Positions 8,762 to 16,449 of a stretch of DNA of 64,000 nt are shown piece by piece. Under the pieces are notes generated by a model. That model ran no database searches and had not been told where the DNA came from. It worked only from the letters and a program-made list of their open reading frames with translations. Both the position numbers and the translations under genes were made by a program. Every line of letters begins with the position of its first letter. The first letter of the stretch is position 1. Where the stretch lies: NCBI RefSeq assembly GCF_000372825.1, contig NZ_KB910516.1:3577825-3641824 (forward strand). The letters are read 5' to 3'. Source of the stretch: Methylobacterium sp. 77. Its GTDB lineage: Bacteria; Pseudomonadota; Alphaproteobacteria; Rhizobiales; Beijerinckiaceae.

Positions 8762-9634
8762 ATGGCGGACATCGCGGGGATACGGCGACAGTTCATTCGT
8801 ACGGCCATGGAGGCGCCTTTCCTGGCGCGAGACGAGGAACGTGGTCTTGCGGTCCGCTGGAAGGATGAGCGCGACGAGCGTGCCCTTCACCGCCTCATCT
8901 CCGCGCATATGCGTCTCGTCATCGCCATCGGTGGACGCTTCCGCCATTACGGCCTGCCCATGGCCGATCTCGTTCAGGAAGGCCATGTCGGCCTGATGGA
9001 AGCGGCGGCCCGGTTCGAGCCCGAGCGGGAGGTTCGGTTTTCCACTTATGCCACGTGGTGGATCAGGGCTTCGATCCAGGATTACATCCTGCGCAACTGG
9101 TCGATCGTCCGCGGCGGTACGAGTTCCGCCCAGAAGGCGCTGTTCTTTAACCTGCGCCGCCTGCGCGCCCGGCTCATGCAATCGACGGAAGAACATGTCG
9201 GCGACGAAATCCATCGCCGCATCGCCACCGCCATCGGTGTCTCTCGCGAAGACGTGGCCCTGATGGATGCGAGGCTGTCTGGCCCCGACATGTCCCTCAA
9301 CGCCCCCGTGGGCGAGGAAAGCGAGGCGTCGTCCGAACGGATGGATTTCCTCGTCGACGGGTCTGAGCTTCCCGACGAGACGGTCTCCGCATCGGTGGAT
9401 GGCGAGCGCAGGCTCACCTGGCTCAATGAGGCGTTGACGGTGCTTTCCGAGCGCGAACTGCGCATCCTGCGTGAGCGCCGGCTGACGGAAGATCAAGCTA
9501 CCCTCGAGGCCCTTGGTCGACGGCTCGGCATCTCGAAGGAACGGGTCCGCCAGATCGAGAACCGTGCGCTGGAGAAGCTACGGCGTGCGTTGGCGGAGCG
9601 TTTTCCACAGAGTGCGGGCAACGTTTACGTCTGA
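8762..9634 (+). CDS. rpoH: RNA polymerase sigma-32 type factor (heat shock sigma)
   Basis: 290 residues from ATG 8762, chosen over ATG 8735 because GGAGG sits 5 bases upstream. Region 2 is clear (LISAHMRLVIAIGGRFRHYG, LVQEGHVGLMEAAARFEPE, FSTYATWWIRASIQDYILRNW). The RpoH box QKALFFNLRR lies at residues 124-133 and separates this family from RpoD. Region 4 ends with LGRRLGISKERVRQIENRAL. Alphaproteobacteria often hold two or more RpoH paralogues for heat and oxidative stress; which one this is cannot be told. It stands in its own unit behind the carD terminator. Confidence 0.95.
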   Translation: MADIAGIRRQFIRTAMEAPFLARDEERGLAVRWKDERDERALHRLISAHMRLVIAIGGRFRHYGLPMADLVQEGHVGLMEAAARFEPEREVRFSTYATWWIRASIQDYILRNWSIVRGGTSSAQKALFFNLRRLRARLMQSTEEHVGDEIHRRIATAIGVSREDVALMDARLSGPDMSLNAPVGEESEASSERMDFLVDGSELPDETVSASVDGERRLTWLNEALTVLSERELRILRERRLTEDQATLEALGRRLGISKERVRQIENRALEKLRRALAERFPQSAGNVYV

Positions 9635-9747
9635 TGCGGGTCGGCAGCACGTCGGACGCGGCCGCAAGTTGTAGGATTTCTCTATTCCGGCAACGGAATG
9701 GAGGGGTAGTATTGTTCCGGTAATGTCATGTGTGGCAGGCTCAGCGG

Positions 9748-9978
9748 ATGAGGCTTGCCACGCAAAGACCCTTGATGTCGCTCGCTATGCTCTTTGGCAT
9801 CAGCACCGCGACCGTCATCGGCGCCGCCATCAAATATCGCTTCTCGCTGTTGACGGGCCTCGGCACGTTCTACGGTGCGCTCGCCCTCTGCCAGTTCGCC
9901 TATCTCGGTCTCGTGATCTCCCACGGGCGGGATACGGCGTCATCCCGAAAAGTGGGGCCCGGTTTTCGAGAAGGATGA
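9748..9978 (+). CDS. Small two-helix membrane protein, C-terminus encoded by a palindromic repeat
   Basis: 76 residues from ATG 9748 (a GTG at 9730 is possible). Two hydrophobic segments: PLMSLAMLFGISTATVIGAA and LLTGLGTFYGALALCQFAYL. The layout, two helices with a Tyr near the end of the second, resembles the SyrA/ExoX-type exopolysaccharide repressors of rhizobia, but the match is by architecture only. The last 14 residues (SSRKVGPGFREG) and the stop codon are supplied by the interspersed palindrome at 9937-9983, so the ancestral C-terminus was probably different. No good ribosome binding site is visible. Confidence 0.5.
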   Translation: MRLATQRPLMSLAMLFGISTATVIGAAIKYRFSLLTGLGTFYGALALCQFAYLGLVISHGRDTASSRKVGPGFREG

Positions 9979-9983
9979 TGCGC
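9937..9983. repeat. Interspersed palindromic repeat (CCCGAAAAGTGG type)
   Basis: Imperfect palindrome: GCGTCATCCCGAAAAGTGG on the left, GGTTTTCGAGAAGGATGATGC on the right. From memory this is a family of REP-like elements scattered through Hyphomicrobiales genomes. A fragment of the same left arm (CCCGAAAAGTGGATTCCAC) occurs at 723-741. Confidence 0.75.
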
Positions 9984-10113
9984 CACCTGGTGGTGGAAGC
10001 ATCGTCCCGTGGTCGGCAGACTGCTACCGCCGCTGAACCGACTCCTCGGATGCATGCCGTCCCCGGAAGCGAACGGGCATCCCGACATCTCAGGGACTGG
10101 GGCGGGATATGAG

Positions 10114-10839
10114 ATGAGTGCGACCCTACCCGTCTCCGCTGAACCGGTGACGGTGTGGGACATCGATCTCACGCCCGCCGTCGCTCACCGTACCGACTGC
10201 CTCGCCCTCCTCTCCGATGACGAAATCGCGCGCACCGCCCGCTTCGTCCGCGACGAGGATCGTCTTCGCTACGCGGCGAGCCATGCCTCCCTGCGCATCG
10301 TTCTCGGGCGTTACATCGGTGCCGACCCGCGAGAACTCACCTTCGCCACCGAAGCCTCCGGCAAGCCGTATCTCGCGGGCGCCGTGGCAGGCTCGTGCCG
10401 CTTCAGCCTGTCCCATTCGGGCACCCGTGCCCTGATCGGACTTTCCCCATCGACGGACATCGGCGTCGACGTCGAGGAGATGCGTTCGATGCCCGATCTG
10501 CTTCGCATCGCCCGCGCCCATTTCGCCGCCACCGAGATCGCCGCGCTCGAAGCTCTCGGCCCCAGCGACAGGAGGGACGCGTTCTTCGCCTGCTGGACAC
10601 GCAAGGAGGCCGTGGCGAAGGCGACCGGACAGGGCCTGTCGCTGCGCCTCGACAGCTTCGCCGTCTCCGTCTCGCCGGCAAAGGCAGCGCTACTCGCGAT
10701 GCCGGGCGGAACGACGGACTGGAGCCTGCATGCCGTCCCGACCGTGCCGGGCTATGCCGCCGCAATCGCCGTCGCGGCGGCCAATGCCGGCTTCGTCCGG
10801 CATGTTCTCCCGCCCGACTGGCCCGCGGGATCGAAATGA
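10114..10839 (+). CDS. 4'-phosphopantetheinyl transferase (Sfp type)
   Basis: 241 residues from ATG 10114; the frame is open from 10009 but the upstream part does not fit the family. Key motifs: FSLSHS at 97-102, GVDVEEM at 117-123 (Mg-binding Asp/Glu pair) and FFACWTRKEAVAKATGQGL at 157-175 (WTRKEA with catalytic Glu/Lys). These enzymes transfer phosphopantetheine from CoA to a serine of carrier proteins. Length of 220-245 aa is usual for the Sfp/Gsp group that serves polyketide, peptide or lipid synthases. No carrier protein gene is nearby, so its partner is encoded elsewhere. Confidence 0.93.
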   Translation: MSATLPVSAEPVTVWDIDLTPAVAHRTDCLALLSDDEIARTARFVRDEDRLRYAASHASLRIVLGRYIGADPRELTFATEASGKPYLAGAVAGSCRFSLSHSGTRALIGLSPSTDIGVDVEEMRSMPDLLRIARAHFAATEIAALEALGPSDRRDAFFACWTRKEAVAKATGQGLSLRLDSFAVSVSPAKAALLAMPGGTTDWSLHAVPTVPGYAAAIAVAAANAGFVRHVLPPDWPAGSK

Positions 10840-10911
10840 GGGTCACGATGGTGCTTGCGGCTCCGCGCCGGCGTCGCTATACGTCCGCTCGCCGGTGGAA
10901 ACGCCGGCCGT

Positions 10912-10988
10912 CGGAGTGTAGCGCAGTCTGGTAGCGCACCACGTTCGGGACGTGGGGGTCGCAGGTTCAAATCCTGCCACTCCGACCA
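10912..10988 (+). tRNA. tRNA-Pro, anticodon CGG
   Basis: 77 bases with the CCA end encoded. Acceptor stem CGGAGTG / CACTCCG pairs over 7 bases; the anticodon arm is CCACG-TTCGGGA-CGTGG, giving anticodon CGG for proline codon CCG; the T arm is CAGGTTCAAATCCTG. An accessory island follows immediately, and tRNA 3' ends are common integration sites, but I found no second copy of the 3' end inside the window. Confidence 0.97.
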
Positions 10989-11453
10989 ACATTTAGCTAG
11001 GTTTCTGATGGCTGCCCCGACAGCTATCCCGACAGAAACCCTGCAACTCAGCCCACCGCGAGCTAAACGCAAGCCGTAGCTACGACGCCTGTGCGTCGCA
11101 GCATGGGGAGGATTGCCCTTCGACTAGGAGCGTCACGACGACGCTTGGGGCATGCCAGGATCGAAAAGTGCGTTAAAGTCGTAAAATGTCGAGGCTGACC
11201 TCGCCTTGGGGCGCCTGGGCGACCGTGGCGTGATGAGGTCTGCTACACGATAGTTCGACCTCTCTGGTAGTCCAAGCTGAAGCGATTGGCGAACAGCCCA
11301 ACGAATGAGCGTGGGCCATTTATTGCGGAACAGGCCACTTTCTTATTGCCCGCTCTCGACAGGAATTCGCAAAGCGCCCTGACGCGATGAAAGCCGGGAG
11401 CGTGGCAGCCAACGATGTAGCTCGGAAGCTGCGTATTGATCTCGTTGAGCAGA
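10989..11453. other. Gap behind tRNA-Pro with no convincing gene
   Basis: 465 bases with frequent stops in all frames and no long open frame of normal composition. A forward frame between about 11321 and 11464 reads sensibly (ends AANDVARKLRIDLVEQSDA) but has no good start, so it may be a gene remnant. No integrase fragment is visible. Confidence 0.4.
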
Positions 11454-11603
11454 GTGACGCATGACCCCACCGATCTCCGCGCCACAGCCGTCCGCCTCGC
11501 AACGATGACCGAGAGGGGCGCCTACTTCCCGCAGGATCAGGTCGGGCTTTACGCTGAGGGGTTGCTAGCCCTGGCGGAGAGGCGGGAGAAGGCGGGGCAG
11601 TGA
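11454..11603 (+). CDS. Small hypothetical protein (49 aa)
   Basis: GTG start at 11454, ending at TGA 11601-11603. The product, beginning MTHDPTDLRATAVRLATM and ending EGLLALAERREKAGQ, has a compact helical, charge-balanced composition and a Gly/Tyr/Phe/Pro turn in the middle, unlike a random frame. From memory, short proteins of this style are common in Methylobacterium accessory DNA. No function known. No strong ribosome binding site; the start overlaps the end of a remnant frame on the same strand. Confidence 0.45.
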   Translation: MTHDPTDLRATAVRLATMTERGAYFPQDQVGLYAEGLLALAERREKAGQ

Positions 11604-11717
11604 AGCGTCTCAATCCGAACTCAACTTACTCAGAGGCTAAGCCGTGGTCCCGATTAGCCCACGACGTCGAGTGCCGTACTCGCGAAACTTAACGGCCGCC
11701 TGCTTCGTACGCGGGGC

Positions 11718-11960
11718 ATGGCGAAGCCCGACCCTTCTCGAACCAATTCCGCATCCGTGAAGCCGGATACCCTCGATGACCTATCAAAGGGGGAATTTGT
11801 GAAGGGCTGGAAGGCCATTGTCGGAGAACCGCCGGCCATCATGCTCGATAGCCGCACCGATATGGTGAGAGCGCTGGTGGAGAGCGTGCCGGTTGCGACG
11901 CCAGACCTCATCAGCTCATCCGCGAAAAATGGTCCAAAAATCAAGAAGCTGGAGCCATAA
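11718..11960 (+). CDS. Small hypothetical protein (80 aa)
   Basis: ATG 11718; protein rich in Lys, Asp and Pro, with a short helical middle (DLSKGEFVKGWKAIVGEPPA) and basic end (KNGPKIKKLEP). No family recognised. It ends at TAA 11958-11960, where the next gene probably once started by an ATGA overlap, so the two were likely an operon. Confidence 0.55.
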   Translation: MAKPDPSRTNSASVKPDTLDDLSKGEFVKGWKAIVGEPPAIMLDSRTDMVRALVESVPVATPDLISSSAKNGPKIKKLEP

Positions 11961-11986
11961 CGAAGCTGACTGGGGGGCACGATCAC

Positions 11987-12214
11987 GTGCGTGAGCTGTA
12001 CGCCAGTTCCAACGGGGACCGATGGCACCTCATCATCGAAGAGAGTACAGGGCACACCTTCGTGCGGCATAACGCCAATGAAGCCTCCGGTGGCAACATC
12101 GTGGACATGGCCCTCCCGATCTTTCTTAGCCTCGACAGTGGCGGGCCAGAACACCAAGCGCTTTGGGCCATGATCCGCACGCTTGTCAGCACCGCCGGCA
12201 ACGGCCATCGTTGA
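11987..12214 (+). CDS. Small hypothetical protein with conserved RELYASSNGDRWHL start
   Basis: 75 residues from GTG 11987. The sequence RELYASSNGDRWHLIIEEST followed by FVRHNANEASGG and GPEHQALWAMIRTLV matches, from memory, a small protein widespread in rhizobia and methylobacteria. Those relatives begin MTKLTGGHDHVRELYASS. Here the bases before the GTG still read TKLTGGHDH in frame but the expected ATG is ATA (11957-11959). The gene therefore probably starts at the GTG or at the weak ATA codon. Function unknown. Confidence 0.65.
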   Translation: MRELYASSNGDRWHLIIEESTGHTFVRHNANEASGGNIVDMALPIFLSLDSGGPEHQALWAMIRTLVSTAGNGHR

Positions 12215-12331
12215 GACTATCGCCGAGCTGTATCGGCGTTGCCTCTTCATCTGATCGACCGCCGCTCCGATACGTGCGCTTTTTGACGCTCCGCATAATG
12301 CCGCTCAAGCTCTCGCTTAAAAGGACTCACT

Positions 12332-12529
12332 GTGAACGTGCTCAAAGCGATCTCGGCCGGAATTGAAACTTGGCTCGATCAGACCATAGCCAGCGCCGAG
12401 AAAAGGGAAGCGGATATAGCCCTCCGCAGAGCCGAGTATCTTGAAATGGTGCGCCAACACAGAGCGCCAATGGGTGCGGCCAGTGAACCGACCGTGCATC
12501 CCGACAGGCAGGATCACAACGCTAAGTGA
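12332..12529 (+). CDS. Small hypothetical protein (65 aa)
   Basis: GTG start at 12332 with AAGGA about 6 bases upstream. The product is amphipathic and helical (WLDQTIASAEKREADIALRRAEYLEMVRQH), probably one long helix. No family recognised. It stands 118 bases after the previous small gene, on the same strand. Confidence 0.55.
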   Translation: MNVLKAISAGIETWLDQTIASAEKREADIALRRAEYLEMVRQHRAPMGAASEPTVHPDRQDHNAK

Positions 12530-12661
12530 TGCAAGCGAAGCTCGGATGGTTGGTCGATTCCCTCTTCGCCTACACGGGAGCAGTGGGGAGTGGCGTAATC
12601 TTAACACACCGTTGCCAACCGGCCGGGACGTGAACCGATCATTAACCACAGTCTCCCACTG

Positions 12662-13063
12662 ATGCAGTCGGCTCAACCCGCAGGTACCAGTGTGTTTCAG
12701 GCTCGCTCGATTGGCATCGAGGATTTCGACCACGGATGCCCGGTCTCGGAAGATCAACTCGGCAGGATCTATCGGGCCAACGTAGGCACTCTTCCTTCTC
12801 TGTTGACCGGCATTCCTGAACGTACCAGGGCCCGATTGGCCACCTTCCTCTACGCGCGGACCCATACCCGAGAGCTTGGGACACGCGTCGCGGCTACCTG
12901 CGATCGGACAACCCTACAGCAGGTTGCTGGCGATCTCGGGGAGGCGATCCATCGGCAGTCGCGTCAAGGGTACCGGGAGGGCGCCTATGGCAACGTACAT
13001 CGCGGTTCGCGAAGCGGCGTCACCCTAGCCGGATCACGGATGACAGCCGATCAGCATCTCTGA
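12662..13063 (+). CDS. Hypothetical protein (133 aa)
   Basis: ATG 12662. The middle part (RARLATFLYARTHTRELGTRVAATC, then TLQQVAGDLGEAIHRQSRQ) is helical and has normal codon use; the ending is basic and probably loose. I recall similar accessory proteins in methylobacteria but cannot name a domain. The ribosome binding site is poor, and the start could lie further in. Function unknown. Confidence 0.55.
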   Translation: MQSAQPAGTSVFQARSIGIEDFDHGCPVSEDQLGRIYRANVGTLPSLLTGIPERTRARLATFLYARTHTRELGTRVAATCDRTTLQQVAGDLGEAIHRQSRQGYREGAYGNVHRGSRSGVTLAGSRMTADQHL

Positions 13064-13167
13064 GCCCAACGCGATAAGCCGAAAGGAGCCGTGCCGATCT
13101 GGTCGGTGAGGCGGTAGCCGATCCTGGAGCCGGCCCTATGTCCTCGCGGTCACCGCTAGGAACGAGC

Positions 13168-13377
13168 ATGAGCACAGATCGCGCCGATGGCTACCATGAG
13201 GCCCTGTCGAACGTCAGAAACACGATCCAGCGCCGGGTGAATGAGGCGGACGTGTCGAACGACGGCAAGCTGGAACTGCTGGGCCTGCTATCGATGCTGG
13301 ACGACATGCTGAACTCTGGGCGGCCGGCGCAGGACGCCGATAGATCAGCGCCGGTGCCGTTGAGTGGCAGCTTCTGA
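13168..13377 (+). CDS. Small hypothetical protein (69 aa)
   Basis: ATG 13168 has AGGAACG just upstream; an in-frame ATG at 13138 is also possible. The sequence is helical (YHEALSNVRNTIQRRVNEAD, then GKLELLGLLSMLDDMLNSG) and suggests a small helix-turn-helix-like bundle or dimerising protein. It overlaps the next gene by 14 bases, so the two are probably translated together. Function unknown. Confidence 0.55.
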   Translation: MSTDRADGYHEALSNVRNTIQRRVNEADVSNDGKLELLGLLSMLDDMLNSGRPAQDADRSAPVPLSGSF

Positions 13378-13708
13378 CGCCGACGAAGAGCCGGCCTGGC
13401 GCGATCTCCTAACCTCGGAGTACGGCCCGAAGGTCTTCCCCGACGACATCGGAGGATCGGCTTGGCTCTCCTCGTCGGAGTGCCTGCGCGCTTTGCTTCA
13501 GCGCCAGCACAATGGCGAGTTCAAGCTGCGCTTGGTCCTGCGGGAAGAAGTGGATTTTCGGCGCGGACCGAGCCGCGACCCCAACTGGAAGGGCGACTAC
13601 TATTGGGGGCCGGACCTCGCCCTGTGCTGCGCTGAGGTCTGGGTCGAGCGGAAAGACGGCCCGCGGAAAAGGGTCGATACGATGGTGACGCGGCCGAAGG
13701 TTTGGTGA
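13364..13708 (+). CDS. Hypothetical protein (114 aa), overlapping the previous gene
   Basis: GTG start at 13364, 14 bases inside the previous gene in another frame. The protein is acidic at the start and aromatic-rich at the end (NWKGDYYWGPDLALCCAEVW). Composition and the coupled overlap support a true gene. No domain recognised. Confidence 0.55.
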   Translation: MAASDADEEPAWRDLLTSEYGPKVFPDDIGGSAWLSSSECLRALLQRQHNGEFKLRLVLREEVDFRRGPSRDPNWKGDYYWGPDLALCCAEVWVERKDGPRKRVDTMVTRPKVW

Positions 13709-13847
13709 CCTGCCAAGGCGGACCCAGGCTCGCCGTCTATGGATCTGCCCCACGGTGCTGGTTTAATTGAAAGCGCCCCTCCCCGCCCGGTCTAAGCCGG
13801 GCGGGTATGACCACGTCTTCAGGCCGCTATCGCCCAAACGAAAGTCA

Positions 13848-14420
13848 TTATTTGGGCTTGGCGCCAGGCCCCCATCCCTTCGCTTTGATGATCTGCACGA
13901 TCTTTGTCTGCATCTCGGGCATCAGGCCCTGCATCCACTGCGTCGTGCCGGCCATCTGAGCCTGTACGAGCTGAGGTTGTGCCGCGGCAAGGCGGCGACC
14001 AGCCGGAGAGGCATAGAACGTTCCCACCGCCTGCAGATCCTCTTTGCTCAGGACGGCTGCGAAGCTGCGTGCCTGGATATCGAGGAGCTCGTCGTAATGG
14101 GCCGTCAACAATGGAAGCACAGCCTCTTGAACGATGACCTGCGCCTGGTCAGCCTCCTTGATTCCCATCTGCTGCATCATGCCAGCCATGGGAGCGGCCA
14201 TTGAGGATAGCGTCGTCGCGCGATCCCCCTGCATCTGCGCCACGACCTCACGCGCCACCTTCAGCGTCGCCGGATCTTGTACCGCCGTTGTAGCAGGCTT
14301 GGCTGCTGGCGCTGCGGCTTGGGCAAGCGCTTCTGATGCAAGGGGAATACACAGGGAAAGGCCTGCGATGAGGGGGGTCAGGCGGCCGATACGATTCAGC
14401 AAGAGGTTTCCTCCGTTCAT
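13848..14420 (-). CDS. DUF2059 domain protein, exported
   Basis: 190 residues from ATG 14420; a TTG start at 14402 is at least as likely because GGAGG lies 7 bases before it. N-terminal signal peptide (RIGRLTPLIAGLSLCIPLAS, cleavage near ALAQ). The mature part holds the DUF2059 pattern: VAREVVAQMQGDR, a Met/Gln-rich helix (APMAGMMQQMG), and DLQAVGTFYASPAGRRLA, the F-Y-x-S-P-x-G-R signature. The family is periplasmic and of unknown role. It is convergent with the small genes to its left, and an Rmf-like gene lies upstream on the same strand. Confidence 0.85.
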   Translation of the reverse strand: MNGGNLLLNRIGRLTPLIAGLSLCIPLASEALAQAAAPAAKPATTAVQDPATLKVAREVVAQMQGDRATTLSSMAAPMAGMMQQMGIKEADQAQVIVQEAVLPLLTAHYDELLDIQARSFAAVLSKEDLQAVGTFYASPAGRRLAAAQPQLVQAQMAGTTQWMQGLMPEMQTKIVQIIKAKGWGPGAKPK

Positions 14421-14550
14421 GGAAATGCCGATATAGGGCAACCCAAGCGAAAAATCCGCTGAAGCGTAAGCCGGGCGAGCCCGCAGTATGAAATGAACCT
14501 TTTAACTGCCGACGACGAGCAGGACGAAGGGGGGCATTCCAGTCAGATGA

Positions 14551-14586
14551 ACAAGAAAACCCCGCTCCAGCTGTTGCTGGGCGGGG
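14551..14586 (-). terminator. Terminator behind the Rmf-like gene
   Basis: Stem CCCCGC-T-CCAG / CTGG-GCGGGG (14560-14570 with 14577-14586), followed on the reverse strand by TTTTC and TTGTT. It lies 25 bases past the stop at 14611. Confidence 0.8.
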
Positions 14587-14610
14587 AAACGGTAGCGTTC
14601 CTCTCAGCTT

Positions 14611-14808
14611 TCAAATTTCCTTCTGCGGGTCGACCGTTCCACCATCGGCAGCCGTGTCATCGACAGCGGCTTCGTCGAACGCCTGCATCCACGCGTCGTA
14701 GTCCGAGGTTCCCTCCGAATACGGGCATGCATCGCGAGATTTGCCGTAAAGGCGGGCATTTCGCCCTTTGATGAAGGGGCTGTCGCTTGCAGTGGCGCTG
14801 TCGCTCAT
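14611..14808 (-). CDS. Rmf-like small protein (ribosome modulation factor family)
   Basis: 65 residues from ATG 14808, with AGAGGAA 8 bases upstream. The sequence GRNARLYGKSRDACPYSEGT, then DYDAWMQAFDEA, has the G-x-x-A-x-x-G-x-x-x-x-x-C-P-Y core and the tryptophan helix of RMF, which dimerises ribosomes in stationary phase. Enterobacterial RMF is 55 aa. Accessory copies of this type are, from memory, common in methylobacteria. A strong terminator follows, so it is a single-gene unit. Confidence 0.7.
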   Translation of the reverse strand: MSDSATASDSPFIKGRNARLYGKSRDACPYSEGTSDYDAWMQAFDEAAVDDTAADGGTVDPQKEI

Positions 14809-14937
14809 CAATCCGTTCCTCTGCCGTAAGCATCCAGCTAATAGAACGCGACAGATGGCCAGAGGATCATTTTGGCCCGGTCGTACGGTGAAAACCTGCC
14901 ACGGCGTGAGCCAGACAGGCCCTGACGGCGGCCGGGC

Positions 14938-15156
14938 GTGAGCAGAACGAGACTGGACGAATGGGACAATCTCGGCGCCCAGAAGCTGACGCCAGGGGTA
15001 CAGAAGCGCCGCTTCGTGGAACTGGCCCGCGAGGCTGGGTGCGATGAATAAACAGAGGCACCGCTTGAAGTGGCCGTGCGGGCAATCTCTCGGCATAAGC
15101 TCAAGCAGGGCGAGGGCTCAATCGCTGAGCAAGCCCTCGATATACGTAAAAACTAA
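14938..15156 (+). pseudogene. Small gene interrupted by an in-frame stop
   Basis: From GTG 14938 the frame reads sensibly (SRTRLDEWDNLGAQKLTPGV ... RFVELAREAGCDE), meets TAA at 15049-15051, and continues in the same frame as TEAPLEVAVRAISRHKLKQG to a second stop at 15154. The joined 72-residue product would look like the short acidic helical proteins common in methylobacterial accessory DNA (from memory). Either a nonsense mutation has split it or only the 37-residue front part is made. Confidence 0.45.
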
Positions 15157-15662
15157 GGTCGAGAATATTTTTCCCAAATAAGAGTAATGACGCTCATCTT
15201 TCCATCAAGATTGAACTTGAATGGTACCGTCGTGAGTGTAACAATATTATTCTGATATGCAACGTCGCGAACTTGTGCGGTTCCCGTCCAAGCCTCATTC
15301 CACGACGTATCGATGTTATGAGTAATTTTGTTGCCTTCAATTTTGTACGTGCCGGCGTAAGCAAAGAATGATTTATGAAGCTTTACCCGGTCTTCATCTG
15401 TCATTTTATCATTGGCGACTGGCCTATCGCGCCCTTCATAAGCGCAGATAACCATCATTCTACCGTCTTTATCATAGTTAAGCCAGCCATTTGGCTTCGG
15501 ACCGCCGTAAGCATCCACGGTCTCTCCAGTGTCAACAATCTTGCGTGTTGCTGTTACGAGCCGCCATGTGCCAACGACTTCATTCGCTTCCAAAGCCTGC
15601 GCTGTCGTGGCACTCAAAGCCCAAGCGCAAATCAGGATTGCTGCCTTCACGACGTACTCCAT
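15153..15662 (-). CDS. Lipocalin-like exported protein
   Basis: 169 residues with a signal peptide (AAILICAWALSATTAQALE). The mature part starts EVVGTWRLVTATRKIVDTGE and has PNGWLNYDKDGRMMVICAYE, the pattern of the lipocalin-like (Lipocalin_5) family: a G-T-W-R-L strand and a G-x-x-x-Y-x-x-D-G-R-M turn. Such beta-barrels may bind small hydrophobic ligands; function is unknown. The DNA is richer in A and T than its surroundings, which fits acquired DNA. Confidence 0.75.
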   Translation of the reverse strand: MEYVVKAAILICAWALSATTAQALEANEVVGTWRLVTATRKIVDTGETVDAYGGPKPNGWLNYDKDGRMMVICAYEGRDRPVANDKMTDEDRVKLHKSFFAYAGTYKIEGNKITHNIDTSWNEAWTGTAQVRDVAYQNNIVTLTTVPFKFNLDGKMSVITLIWEKYSRP

Positions 15663-16010
15663 GACTTCGTTGGCGAGAACGATTGATCACTTCTGCCACG
15701 AATTCATAATCGCATGTTTTCCAGCGTAGCCAACCTACAGATTTCCGTGGTGAGCAAAGAATATCATCGGCAACGCTTCTGGATGACGTTGCTGGATAAG
15801 ACCGAGAAGGCGGCATCGTCGGCCAGCAGCGCGACAGCCTCATGCGGTCGCCAAGCCCGACCGGCAACATGCTGGCTGGCCACGCGCCATCCTACGCCAT
15901 AAACCGGGCGATGGACGAGGCGCTGGGATGATGTCCCGCCTTGACGGCGGTAGGGCTCATCTCTTTAGATTAAGATCGCGAAGACGAAAATCAGACACAA
16001 GAATAATGCT
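15663..16010. other. Gap of 348 bases with only a possible gene remnant
   Basis: No complete gene. On the plus strand a frame between about 15804 and 15932 (reading GIVGQQRDSLMRSPSPTGNM, ending in a stop) looks coding but is cut by a stop on its upstream side, so it may be the tail of a lost gene. Confidence 0.3.
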
Positions 16011-16346
16011 TCACATAATAGATCGCTCGGCAATTTTATTCTTTAGTTCATCTTCAAGGCTTTTGATATAATCTTCTTTCGGAGAACTAAGCATCATTTC
16101 TTTCTCGATGCGTCGCTCCAGTGATGCTATCTCGATTTCCAACTTTCGAAATTTATTGTTTGGTCTATAAGAATCCATAAGATCGATAGCTTTATTAAGT
16201 AATAGATCTATAAGATTTGTTACGGAAGACAATACCACCTCCCAAGATATGATTATTTTTTGAATTCTAGGGTCATTAATTTCTGATTGCAATATTCCGC
16301 ATGGTGCAATCCCGCGCTTTAGGGTGAAGCGTACGTTTTTGTACAT
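16011..16346 (-). CDS. AT-rich hypothetical protein with a coiled-coil tail
   Basis: 111 residues. Base composition is strikingly AT-rich for this genome, with many AAA, ATA and ATT codons, which points to recent transfer. The C-terminal half is helical and charged (FRKLEIEIASLERRIEKEMM) and would form a coiled coil. A hydrophobic stretch (ILSSVTNLIDLLLNKAID-like) lies in the middle. No family recognised. It is the last gene of a leftward run of phage-like genes. Confidence 0.5.
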   Translation of the reverse strand: MYKNVRFTLKRGIAPCGILQSEINDPRIQKIIISWEVVLSSVTNLIDLLLNKAIDLMDSYRPNNKFRKLEIEIASLERRIEKEMMLSSPKEDYIKSLEDELKNKIAERSIM

Positions 16347-16449
16347 ACCGCAGTTATTGTCTGAAATACTCGGTACTTGAAATGAGCGACGATGAGTGTT
16401 TTTCGGTGACCCCCTACGTCGCAGCGATCATGACCTCTAAGGCGGGCGC

